Shown piece by piece: positions 6,798 to 12,817 of a DNA stretch of 12,817 nucleotides. Each line of letters starts with the position of its first letter. Within the stretch, counting starts at the first letter, position 1. Below the pieces are notes generated by a model. It ran no database searches and was not told the DNA's origin. It was given only the letters and a program-made list of their open reading frames with translations. Both the position numbers and the translations under genes were made by a program. The DNA is from Betaproteobacteria bacterium (GTDB lineage Bacteria; Pseudomonadota; Gammaproteobacteria; Burkholderiales; SG8-39): the NCBI GenBank assembly GCA_011391185.1, contig JAABRB010000066.1, forward strand, positions 1 to 12,817, in the 5' to 3' direction.

Positions 6798-6924
6798 TAT
6801 ACAAGGGGCTTGCCCTTTCTTCGTTTCGGGGAGTATACGAAGGGGAAGGGACATGCCCCCTTTGTTCGTACCTTTGTTCGTACCTTTGTTCGTACCTTTG
6901 TTCGTACAACCGGGCCTTGCCCGG
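6798..6924. repeat. Cluster of small G-run/C-run hairpins, possible REP-like element
   Basis: Three hairpins lie in a row. The first is AAGGG 6803-6807 with CCCTT 6813-6817, enclosed by TATAC 6798-6802 and GTATA 6833-6837. The second is TACGAA 6836-6841 with TTCGTA 6865-6870, enclosing AAGGG 6846-6850 with CCCTT 6858-6862. The third is CCGGG 6910-6914 with CCCGG 6920-6924. The first two share the same arm sequence, so they look like diverged copies of one unit. Read from the minus strand, the third could also weakly terminate the BCAM0308-type transcript. Repetitive extragenic palindromes are built like this, but no family can be named. Confidence 0.5.
6861..6908. repeat. 12-bp tandem repeat, four copies
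   Basis: TTTGTTCGTACC is repeated at 6861-6872, 6873-6884 and 6885-6896, with a fourth copy at 6897-6908 differing only in the last base. Each copy contains TTCGTA, the 3' arm of the hairpin that starts with TACGAA at 6836, so the array looks like an expansion of one hairpin arm. The unit translates as a four-residue repeat (for example PLFV) in any frame, but no convincing protein contains it. Confidence 0.95.
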
Positions 6925-6976
6925 CACCCTGGTGCTCCGGTCGAAGCTGCCGGCCCACGCATTCTTCATCGCCTCG

Positions 6977-7483
6977 CTATCGACTCCAGTGAACGCGGAG
7001 TAGCTGGTTGCTTTCGTTGTAGTGGTATTCCAGCTCGCCCCGGTAGGCATGCGAGAGCGCATCGCCGATCGCGCGCGCGAGATGCGCGTCGGTTGTGGTC
7101 ACCGTCAGGCCCTCTGCACCGTCCTCGCACGCCATGATGCGTGCAAGCGCGTGCTCGGCCTTCTCGCGCGCCTCGATATTCCGGATCAGATTGACGATCT
7201 CATCCCGATGCGTCCCGCTGAACTCGCCTGCGATGACGACGTATCCGGCCGGGTACCGGTCGTGGATGCGGTGACACGCCGGACAACGCTCCGCGTGTGC
7301 GGGTCCTTCGGAGGATCCCCAGCGCCACCGACCATCCCGATACTCGGCGCCGCAGTCGGGACAGCGCGTCGGCTCGGATAACTTTTCCGGCGAACGGTAG
7401 CTGTCGTGCCTCCGTTCCTCGATCAATCTGTCGTTCCGTTGGAGCCGGCGGAAACCTTCCGGTGCCTTGATGACAACTCCCAT
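6977..7483 (-). CDS. BCAM0308-family zinc-ribbon protein, probably low-oxygen regulated
   Basis: The protein has 168 residues from ATG 7483, with GGGAG about nine bases upstream. The opening (FRRLQRNDRLIEERRHDSY) and the segment HRDEIVNLIRNIEAREKAEH are hallmarks of the BCAM0308 family as I know it from Burkholderia and other betaproteobacteria. Two CxxC pairs, C41/C44 (CPDC) and C67/C70 (CPAC), should bind one zinc ion. The C-terminal half (TVTTTDAHLARAIGDALSHAYRGELEYHYNE) resembles a small alpha/beta domain. The protein is cytosolic, with no signal peptide or membrane segment. The molecular function is not established; in Burkholderia cenocepacia the namesake lies in the low-oxygen-activated locus. 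It is the last of three minus-strand genes, 143 bases after the GH57 gene, and the gap contains an FNR-like box, so it probably has its own promoter. Confidence 0.85.
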   Translation of the reverse strand: MGVVIKAPEGFRRLQRNDRLIEERRHDSYRSPEKLSEPTRCPDCGAEYRDGRWRWGSSEGPAHAERCPACHRIHDRYPAGYVVIAGEFSGTHRDEIVNLIRNIEAREKAEHALARIMACEDGAEGLTVTTTDAHLARAIGDALSHAYRGELEYHYNESNQLLRVHWSR

Positions 7484-7570
7484 TGCTGTTGCTCCCTGAT
7501 TGTCGCTTGCAAGATAGCGAGTCGCGACGGCCCTTCTCCCTTCATGGTCACCCTACGGCCGAGCGATGCG

Positions 7571-7584
7571 TTGACGCAAGTCAA
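7571..7584 (-). promoter_or_regulatory. FNR/ANR/FixK-type binding site upstream of the BCAM0308-type gene
   Basis: TTGACGCAAGTCAA is a perfect 5-4-5 inverted repeat (TTGAC-N4-GTCAA) matching the TTGAY-N4-RTCAA pattern of FNR/ANR/FixK regulators. It is centred about 94 bases before the start codon at 7483. A class II arrangement (site centred near -41.5) would put the transcription start near 7536, leaving a leader of about 50 bases. The -10 region is weak by eye (TAGGGT 7555-7550, or bases around 7548-7543), which fits an activator-dependent promoter. The known low-oxygen behaviour of the family supports the call. Confidence 0.7.
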
Positions 7585-7626
7585 GCGGGACAAACCGGGG
7601 TTGCCGAAAACCCGCGGGCAGGACGA

Positions 7627-9348
7627 TCAGGAGGCGCGGCGCATCGCGCCGCCCGATTCGGGCCTCCCGCTGCCGTGGCTGATGGGCACGGAAAGTTCCG
7701 CCGGCGCGGGCAGATGGAGTGACGCATAGAGCCGCTTGAGATTCTCGCGAAACAGCTGATCGAAGCTCGCGACGACCTCGACGGGGTTGTAGTCACCGAA
7801 CCACCAGAACCAGTCTGACGCCTCGCAGACCGCGAGCTGGTCGAATGCGGCCTGTCGGTGCGCGTCGTCCAGGCGGCCGCTCGCGACGACGAGATCGAAA
7901 CACTGCTTGGCGGCCGTCAGCAGATCCCATGCGCGATTCTTTTCCGGCGACCCGATCCAGGTCGAGAAGGAGCCGTGCACCCAGCTCCCGGCCGTGAGCG
8001 CCGCGAGCTCGCCAATCCCGGTCGATGGCGCGCCGGGGCGGTTCCGTGCGTCGAGCCAGTCCCCATACGTCGCGGTCCGGATCGCTGCGTGCGCGGTGAG
8101 CCCTTCGTAGAGTGCTTCGAGAAAGTAGAAACCGTTGTACGGATACCACTCCCATGCGTTTTCGCCGTCCAGGATGACGCTCACGATCGGACGCATGCCC
8201 GGTTCCGCGCTCGCGGCAATGGCAGCGAGCTCGCCGATGAGATGCGCCGCGGCATCGCGCCCGTTCCAGGTCTTGTACTCGAAGCCGATCAGATCGGAAA
8301 GCCGGTCGTCCCGGAAAAAGCACGTCAGTCCGGGCGCGGCCGACGGCAGGCGCCATGCGCGGTAGAGATAGTCCTTGCGCGATACCGGTGCATCCCCGGC
8401 GCGCGCCAGGCTGTTCGCGAGCACGCGTTCCCCGCTCGCAGTCCACTCGAGACCACGCTCGCCGAGCAGCCGGAGCAGGGCACCCGAAACGGCGCCCTCG
8501 GCGGGCCAGAGTCCGCGCGGCCGCACGCCGAATCGTCGCTCGTGCGCGTCGAGTGCCGATTCGATGTGAAACGCCACGCGCGCCTTTCCGCCGGGGTAGA
8601 CGGGCGATTTCGGAAGGGCCGCGCCCGGCTCCGACTCCCGCGTCGACGCGAAATCGACGAGCAAGGGCGCGAGCGGGTGGTGATGCGGCGTCGCCGATAG
8701 CTCGATCTGGCCCCGTTCGGCGAGTCGCCGGTAACGCGGAATGATCTCCCGGATAATCTCGCCGATGAGCCTCAGCAGGTCGAGCCGGTCCGTGTTACTG
8801 AATCCATGTCCCATCGACATGAGGCGCGTCACCAGCTCCGACTCCCGGCGCACGGTCTCGCCGGTCCACGCCAGGTGGTACCACGTGAGGAGATCGAACA
8901 GGAACTGGTCGGAGAGATACGCAAGCGCCTCGGCGCCCTGGCGCATCGCGAACTCGAACAGATCGTTCAGGCGCCGATAGGCCGCGAACGGCCCGATCAT
9001 GTGATGGTGGTTCGCGTGGAAGCAGCGTTCGAGAATCGCGCTGCGCTCCGCATCGTTCAGCCGGTCCGTGTCGGGTCGCGCAAGCAGCCGCAACAGCGGA
9101 TCACGCAGCGCGTCGCTGTCGAACTGGCGGGAGTAGTCTTCGAGCTGATCGAGGAGCACGGGCACGAAGTTGACGACCGCCCGCACCTCGCGATGCTGCT
9201 CGAGGTGCCAGGCCATGTCGGCGTAGTCCTTGATGGCGTGCAGATAGGTCCAGGGCAACCGGAACTCGCCGGTCGTGTAGTCCCGGTAGTCAGGCTGGTG
9301 GAAGTGCCACACCAGCACGAGGTCAAGCGGGCGTTCGGGCGACGACAC
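7627..9348 (-). CDS. Glycoside hydrolase family 57 alpha-glucan enzyme
   Basis: The protein has 573 residues from GTG 9348; no good ribosome-binding site precedes this start, but the frame is closed 37 bases upstream and no better initiator exists. The five GH57 conserved regions are present in order: HFHQPD (15-20), ELSATPHHHP (216-225), GLWPAEG with the expected nucleophile Glu284, ILDGENAW with the expected acid/base Asp394, and a C-terminal aromatic block WFWWFGD (513-519). No signal peptide is seen, so it should work in the cytosol on glycogen or maltodextrin. GH57 contains alpha-amylases, 4-alpha-glucanotransferases, amylopullulanases and branching enzymes, and the sequence alone does not decide between them. 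It follows glgC by 108 bases on the same strand and is probably cotranscribed, which favours a role in glycogen building or trimming. Confidence 0.9.
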   Translation of the reverse strand: MSSPERPLDLVLVWHFHQPDYRDYTTGEFRLPWTYLHAIKDYADMAWHLEQHREVRAVVNFVPVLLDQLEDYSRQFDSDALRDPLLRLLARPDTDRLNDAERSAILERCFHANHHHMIGPFAAYRRLNDLFEFAMRQGAEALAYLSDQFLFDLLTWYHLAWTGETVRRESELVTRLMSMGHGFSNTDRLDLLRLIGEIIREIIPRYRRLAERGQIELSATPHHHPLAPLLVDFASTRESEPGAALPKSPVYPGGKARVAFHIESALDAHERRFGVRPRGLWPAEGAVSGALLRLLGERGLEWTASGERVLANSLARAGDAPVSRKDYLYRAWRLPSAAPGLTCFFRDDRLSDLIGFEYKTWNGRDAAAHLIGELAAIAASAEPGMRPIVSVILDGENAWEWYPYNGFYFLEALYEGLTAHAAIRTATYGDWLDARNRPGAPSTGIGELAALTAGSWVHGSFSTWIGSPEKNRAWDLLTAAKQCFDLVVASGRLDDAHRQAAFDQLAVCEASDWFWWFGDYNPVEVVASFDQLFRENLKRLYASLHLPAPAELSVPISHGSGRPESGGAMRRAS

Positions 9349-9456
9349 CGTGCAATCGGCGTAACGGAGCAGGTCGGGTCCGCATTATGCGGGTTTCTGC
9401 CGACTTCGCGCGGCGGCGGCTAGCCCGCGAATGATCGTGATCCCACCCTGCGCCGG

Positions 9457-10782
9457 TCAGCGCAATTGATGCACGACCTGCCCCAGCATCTCCGGGGTGA
9501 TCAGCGTCACGCCCTTTTCGGTGACGTGGAACCGCTTCCGGTCTTCGACGGGATCGACGCCGACCTGCAGGCCGGGCGGAATCCTACAGTTCTTGTCCAC
9601 CACGACCCGTTTGAGGACCGCGCGGCGCCCGACTTCCACGTCGGGAAGGATGACCGCGTCCTCGATCGTGCAGTAGCTGTTGATCCGAACGCTCGAGAAG
9701 AGGAGCGTGCGCCTGATCGTCGACCCCGAGATGATGCAACCTCCCGAGACCATCGAATCGATGGCCGCTCCGCGTCGCCCGTCGTCGTCGAAGATGAATT
9801 TCGCGGGAGGGAGTTGCTCCTGGTAGGTCCAGATGGGCCAGCTCTGGTCGTAGAGGTCGAGGTCCGGCGAAACGCGCGTCAGCTCGAGATTGGCTTCCCA
9901 GTAGGCATCCACGGTGCCGACATCGCGCCAGTACGTCTTGCCTTCGGCTTGCCGAACGCAACTGTCGTCGAGCCGGTGAGCGTACACGCGGTAGCCTCGC
10001 TCGATCAGGTACGGAATGAGATCATGTCCGAAGTCGTGGCCGGACTTCCGGTCGTCGGCATCGCGGATCAACTGCTCGTATAGAAACGCGGCGTTGAAGA
10101 CGTAAATGCCCATGCTCCCCAGTGCCTGACCATCGCTGCCGGGAATCGGCCGCGGCTCAGCCGGCTTTTCCTGGAACCCGTTGATGCGAAAATCTTCGTC
10201 GACCGACATCACGCCGAGCTGCCGCGCCGCTTCCGCCGCCGGCACCTCGATGCAGCCCACCGTCATGTCCGCCTTCCGCGCGACATGCTCGGCGAGCATT
10301 TTTCCGTAATCCATCTTGTAGACGTGGTCCCCGGCCAGGATCAACACGTACTCCGGCTGCTGGTGGCGCAGCAGGTCGAGATTCTGAAACACGGCGTCGG
10401 CCGTCCCCTTGTACCAGTCCGCCGTGACGCGCTGCTGCGCGGGGACGAGCTCGATGAACTCGTTGAACCGCCCGTCGAGGAACGACCACCCCCGCTGGAT
10501 GTGGCGGATCAGGCTCTGCGCCTTGTACTGGGTGGCAATGATGACCCGGCGAATCCCCGAGTTGACGCAGTTCGAGAGCGAGAAATCGACGATGCGGAAC
10601 TTGCCGCCGAAGGGCACCGCCGGCTTCGAGCGCCAGTCGGTCAGCTCGCCGAGGCGCGTGCCCCGTCCGCCGGCAAGAACGTACGCGACGGTGTGGCGCA
10701 CGAGTTGCCCCGCAGGCACGCCACCCGCATCGTGCTTATAGGGGCAATAGCCGAGGTGGATGCACTCCTGCTCGGTCGCCAC
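9457..10782 (-). CDS. glgC: Glucose-1-phosphate adenylyltransferase (ADP-glucose pyrophosphorylase)
   Basis: The protein has 441 residues from GTG 10782 (AGGAG at 10793-10789, spacing six). It makes ADP-glucose from ATP and glucose-1-phosphate, the committed step of bacterial glycogen synthesis. The nucleotidyltransferase domain shows GGRGTR (38-43), [19 protein letters not shown] (53-71), [18 protein letters not shown] with the expected catalytic Asp152, and EKP with substrate Lys206 (equivalent to E. coli Lys195). The left-handed beta-helix follows ([28 protein letters not shown]). Length and layout match the E. coli enzyme. At the position of E. coli Lys39, the fructose-1,6-bisphosphate contact, there is Trp50 (TDWRSKP). 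An N-terminal extension of about ten residues carries two Cys (7 and 13). It heads the minus-strand operon glgC-GH57 and is divergent from pgm. Confidence 0.95.
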   Translation of the reverse strand: MATEQECIHLGYCPYKHDAGGVPAGQLVRHTVAYVLAGGRGTRLGELTDWRSKPAVPFGGKFRIVDFSLSNCVNSGIRRVIIATQYKAQSLIRHIQRGWSFLDGRFNEFIELVPAQQRVTADWYKGTADAVFQNLDLLRHQQPEYVLILAGDHVYKMDYGKMLAEHVARKADMTVGCIEVPAAEAARQLGVMSVDEDFRINGFQEKPAEPRPIPGSDGQALGSMGIYVFNAAFLYEQLIRDADDRKSGHDFGHDLIPYLIERGYRVYAHRLDDSCVRQAEGKTYWRDVGTVDAYWEANLELTRVSPDLDLYDQSWPIWTYQEQLPPAKFIFDDDGRRGAAIDSMVSGGCIISGSTIRRTLLFSSVRINSYCTIEDAVILPDVEVGRRAVLKRVVVDKNCRIPPGLQVGVDPVEDRKRFHVTEKGVTLITPEMLGQVVHQLR

Positions 10783-11028
10783 GCCATTCTCCTTTGGTCC
10801 GCGACGGCCTGCGTGGGCCGCGCGCTCGTTGGACCAAGCTTACCCGCGCCAGCCGGTCTTCGCTTGCGCGAGGTCAATTCCACGCGCCACAATCCGGCAA
10901 GCCGTTTCATGACCTACGGAGCGGGGCGGGTTAATCTATGTCCAGGCAAAGTGCGAAGCGTCGCGCGGCCCCCTTCGCGTCCGCAGGAAGCGGCCGTGAC
11001 GCCGAGATAGATTGAGCTGCGTGAAAAC
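10783..11028. promoter_or_regulatory. Divergent promoter region between glgC and pgm
   Basis: These 246 bases must hold the promoters for glgC (minus) and pgm (plus). TAATCT at 10932-10937 is a possible -10 for pgm, but no -35 lies at standard spacing (TTCATG at 10906-10911 is 20 bases away). No convincing glgC promoter is readable by eye. The only clear structure is the hairpin at 10794-10837. Confidence 0.4.
10794..10837 (-). promoter_or_regulatory. Nested hairpin in the glgC leader abutting its ribosome-binding site
   Basis: The outer arms 10794-10800 and 10831-10837 are perfect 7-base reverse complements, and an inner hairpin CGGCC 10805-10809 with GGCCG 10816-10820 sits between them. 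On the glgC transcript the 3' arm (GGACCAA) runs directly into the Shine-Dalgarno AGGAG (10793-10789). The leader thus has two GGA motifs close together, one in the stem and one in the ribosome-binding site. CsrA/RsmA represses glgC in E. coli through leader GGA sites, so a comparable control is possible here. Confidence 0.4.
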
Positions 11029-12669
11029 ATGAGCATTCATCCCCGCGCCGGAAAACCCGCCTCGCCGGATGTCCTGATCGATACCGCGATGCTCGAACGC
11101 GCTTTCTACGAGCACCTGCCGGATCCTCGCGACCCCGCCCAACGTGTGGCGTTCGGTACCAGCGGGCATCGCGGCAGCGCGCTGTCCGCAAGCTTCAACG
11201 CGGCCCACATCCACGCAATCGCCCAGGCGATCTGCGAATACCGGCAGGCGCAGGGCATCGACGGGCCGCTGTTTCTGGGGAAGGACACGCACGCGCTATC
11301 GCACCCCGCCGAGCAGGCCGCGCTCGAAGTTTTTGCGGGAAATGGCGTGCGCGTGCGCATTCAGCACGATGGCGGCTTCACGCCCACCCCGGTGGTCTCG
11401 CACGCGATCGTCGTGGCCAACCGGCGCCGCACCGCGGGCCTCGCGGACGGAGTCGTCATCACGCCTTCCCATAATCCGCCCGCGGATGGGGGCATCAAGT
11501 ACAACGCGCCACACGGCGGTCCCGCCGACACCGACGCAACCGGATGGATCGAGCGGCGCGCCAATGCACTCCTTGCGGACACCAACCGCAGCGTGCGACG
11601 GCTGACCGCACGGCACGCACTCGCGGTGCGGACCACCGAAGAGCACGATTTTGTCGGACCGTATGTCGCCGATCTCGCAAGCGTCATCGACATGGAGGCG
11701 ATACGCCGTGCCGGTCTGAAGCTCGGCGTCGATCCACTCGGCGGTGCAGCGGTCCGCTACTGGAAACCGATCGCGGAGCGCTACGGCCTCGATCTCGAGG
11801 TCGTCAATTCGGAGGTGGACCCGACGTTCCGTTTCATGACGCTCGACCACGACGGGAAGATCCGGATGGACTGCTCGAGCCCCTATGCCATGGCGGGCCT
11901 GGTGGCCCTGAAGGACCGGTTCGCGGTCGCCTGGGGCAACGACACTGACGCCGACCGGCACGGTATCGTGACGCCCTCGGCGGGACTGCTCAACTCGAAT
12001 CACTATCTGGCAGTAGCGATCGATTACCTGCTCGCGCACCGGCCGGATTGGCCGCGCGCCGCAGGCGTCGGCAAAACGCTCGTGTCGTCGAGCCTGATCG
12101 ATCGCGTGGTGGCCGCACGCGGCTTCCGCCTCGCCGAAATGCCGGTCGGGTTCAAGTGGTTCGCGCAGGGTCTCGCGGACGCGAGCCTGTGCTTTGCCGG
12201 TGAAGAGAGTGCGGGCGCGAGCTTCCTCCGCCGCGACGGCTCCGCCTGGGCGACCGACAAGGACGGCATCATCCTCGGCCTGCTGGCCGCAGAGATTACC
12301 GCCGTGACCGGCATGGATCCGGGTGAGTCCTACCGCGCGCTGGTCGAAAAGCACGGCGCGCCATTTACGACGCGCATCGATGCGCCGGCTTCGCCCGCGC
12401 AGAAAAACCGGCTCAAGAATCTGTCTCCACAGGACGTGCAGGCGGAGTCGCTCGCGGGCCAACGGATCACCGCCCGGATGACGCGCGCCCCGGCCAACGA
12501 CGCCGAGATCGGGGGTCTGAAGGTGGTCACCGAAGGCGGCTGGTTTGCCGCGCGCCCTTCGGGTACCGAAGACATCTACAAGCTCTATGCCGAGAGCTTC
12601 GAGAGCGAAGCGCACCTCGCCGCCATCGTGCGCGAGGCCCAGGCAATCGTGTCGGCTGCGCTCGCGTAG
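11029..12669 (+). CDS. pgm: Phosphoglucomutase, alpha-D-glucose-specific
   Basis: The protein has 546 residues from ATG 11029, the same length as I recall for E. coli Pgm, which it resembles along its whole length. It interconverts glucose-1-phosphate and glucose-6-phosphate in the cytosol and so supplies or drains GlgC's substrate. Visible elements are GTSGHRGS (43-50), the phosphoserine loop TPSHNP with Ser147, the metal loop NDTDADRHG with Asp305, Asp307 and Asp309, the sugar-binding loop GEESAGAS (391-398) and the phosphate-binding loop RPSGTE (509-514). The metal loop has Thr306 and Ala308 where I recall Pro and Tyr in E. coli, which leaves the metal ligands intact. The Shine-Dalgarno match before the ATG is weak. 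It is divergent from glgC across 246 bases, so both arms of the pathway share one regulatory region. Confidence 0.95.
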   Translation: MSIHPRAGKPASPDVLIDTAMLERAFYEHLPDPRDPAQRVAFGTSGHRGSALSASFNAAHIHAIAQAICEYRQAQGIDGPLFLGKDTHALSHPAEQAALEVFAGNGVRVRIQHDGGFTPTPVVSHAIVVANRRRTAGLADGVVITPSHNPPADGGIKYNAPHGGPADTDATGWIERRANALLADTNRSVRRLTARHALAVRTTEEHDFVGPYVADLASVIDMEAIRRAGLKLGVDPLGGAAVRYWKPIAERYGLDLEVVNSEVDPTFRFMTLDHDGKIRMDCSSPYAMAGLVALKDRFAVAWGNDTDADRHGIVTPSAGLLNSNHYLAVAIDYLLAHRPDWPRAAGVGKTLVSSSLIDRVVAARGFRLAEMPVGFKWFAQGLADASLCFAGEESAGASFLRRDGSAWATDKDGIILGLLAAEITAVTGMDPGESYRALVEKHGAPFTTRIDAPASPAQKNRLKNLSPQDVQAESLAGQRITARMTRAPANDAEIGGLKVVTEGGWFAARPSGTEDIYKLYAESFESEAHLAAIVREAQAIVSAALA

Positions 12670-12678
12670 CGTTAGCGA

Positions 12679-12817
12679 CTTCCCCTCCTTTTCAAGGAGG
12701 GGAAGGGCGAAACTTTTCCCCTCCTCTTTGAGGAGGGGTGGACGCGTAGCGGACGGGGTGGTGAGCGGCGTTGATCGAAGCCGCAACCACCCCCCGCCCT
12801 GCGGGCGGACCCCTCCT
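12679..12817. repeat. Intergenic palindromic repeat element, cut by the window end
   Basis: Four inverted repeats lie in 139 bases: 12679-12690 with 12694-12705 (12-bp stem, CCCCTCCTT/AAGGAGGGG core); 12718-12726 with 12730-12738 (9-bp stem, CCCCTCCTC/GAGGAGGGG); 12755-12762 with 12786-12793 (8 bp, GGGGTGGT/ACCACCCC) plus inner 12765-12769 with 12780-12784; and 12794-12799 with 12803-12808 (CCGCCC/GGGCGG). The last bases (CCCCTCCT) begin another unit. The CCCCTCC-TTT-GGAGGGG modules alternating with GTAGCGGACGGGGTGG look like a dispersed intergenic repeat of the kind common in GC-rich proteobacteria. The first hairpin, 9 bases after the pgm stop, may also act in termination or message protection. 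Confidence 0.75.

Larger units (their letters stand above)
6613..6976. other. 364-base region without a confident gene between two operons
   Basis: The ATPase gene and the BCAM0308-type gene converge here. The first 132 bases (6613-6744) remain open in the ATPase frame directly after its TAG and look coding-like in third-position GC, ending at TGA 6742-6744; the last 28 codons could start at ATG 6658 (MPSMLTRDARIIRQDC ...) but no ribosome-binding site precedes it. The remainder holds several small hairpins and a 12-bp tandem repeat, listed separately. Longer frames crossing the repeat exist on both strands, but their products are just translated repeat units. I see no promoter aimed at either neighbour. 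Confidence 0.7.

Noticed and set aside
5441..6908. CRISPR array, considered because of the two direct-repeat arrays
   Set aside because: Units are 12-13 bases with no spacers between them and no cas genes nearby; these are simple tandem repeats.
6677..7003. Repeat-containing small proteins (LCSY, PLFV or FVRT repeats) across 6861-6908 on either strand
   Set aside because: Any frame over a 12-bp array gives a four-residue repeat. No ribosome-binding site, no plausible protein around the repeat, and the frames run into the 3' end of the BCAM0308-type gene.
7590..7616. Intrinsic terminator after the GH57 gene
   Set aside because: Only a five-base stem (GGGTT/AACCC) without a T run; too weak to call.
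10906..10937. Sigma-70 promoter for pgm (TTCATG and TAATCT)
   Set aside because: The spacer is 20 bases and the -35 match is poor; kept only as a weak mention under the intergenic region.
11296..12786. Minus-strand open frame of 496 codons opposite pgm
   Set aside because: It is antisense to a complete phosphoglucomutase and starts inside the palindromic repeat; composition is that of a shadow frame.

Overview
This is a high-GC bacterial chromosomal window with tightly packed genes and almost no non-coding DNA. The gene content points to a proteobacterium, most likely a betaproteobacterium. The main clue is a zinc-ribbon protein of the BCAM0308 type (6977-7483, minus), a family typical of Burkholderia and its relatives. 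Pgm and GlgC resemble the E. coli proteins closely by eye. No tRNA, rRNA, CRISPR array, insertion sequence or phage gene is visible.

Layout, left to right. (1) 1-900: the 3' part of a Kef-type cation/proton antiporter with a TrkA-N (RCK) domain, then a small alpha/beta hydrolase (1023-1694). (2) 1914-6612: a complete carbohydrate ABC importer on the plus strand, made of a periplasmic binding protein, two inner-membrane permeases that overlap by ATGA, and a MalK/UgpC-type ATPase. (3) 6613-6976: a gene-free stretch with hairpins and a 12-bp tandem repeat. (4) 6977-10782, minus strand, transcribed right to left: glgC, a family-57 glycoside hydrolase and the BCAM0308-type gene. (5) 11029-12669, plus strand and divergent from glgC: pgm. 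(6) 12670 to the end: a dense palindromic intergenic repeat cut by the window edge.

How it fits together: Pgm interconverts glucose-6-phosphate and glucose-1-phosphate, GlgC turns glucose-1-phosphate into ADP-glucose, and the GH57 enzyme acts on alpha-glucans, so the right half is a carbon-storage module. The left half imports a carbohydrate that may feed it, although its substrate cannot be read from sequence. Glycogen synthase, branching enzyme and phosphorylase are not in the window.

The most interesting signals are: a perfect FNR/FixK-like dyad (7571-7584) upstream of the BCAM0308-type gene, suggesting oxygen-responsive control beside glycogen genes; two different short tandem repeats flanking the transporter ATPase gene; an unusual ABC signature motif (CSGGE); small ORFs overlapping several non-ATG starts; and a hairpin abutting the glgC ribosome-binding site.
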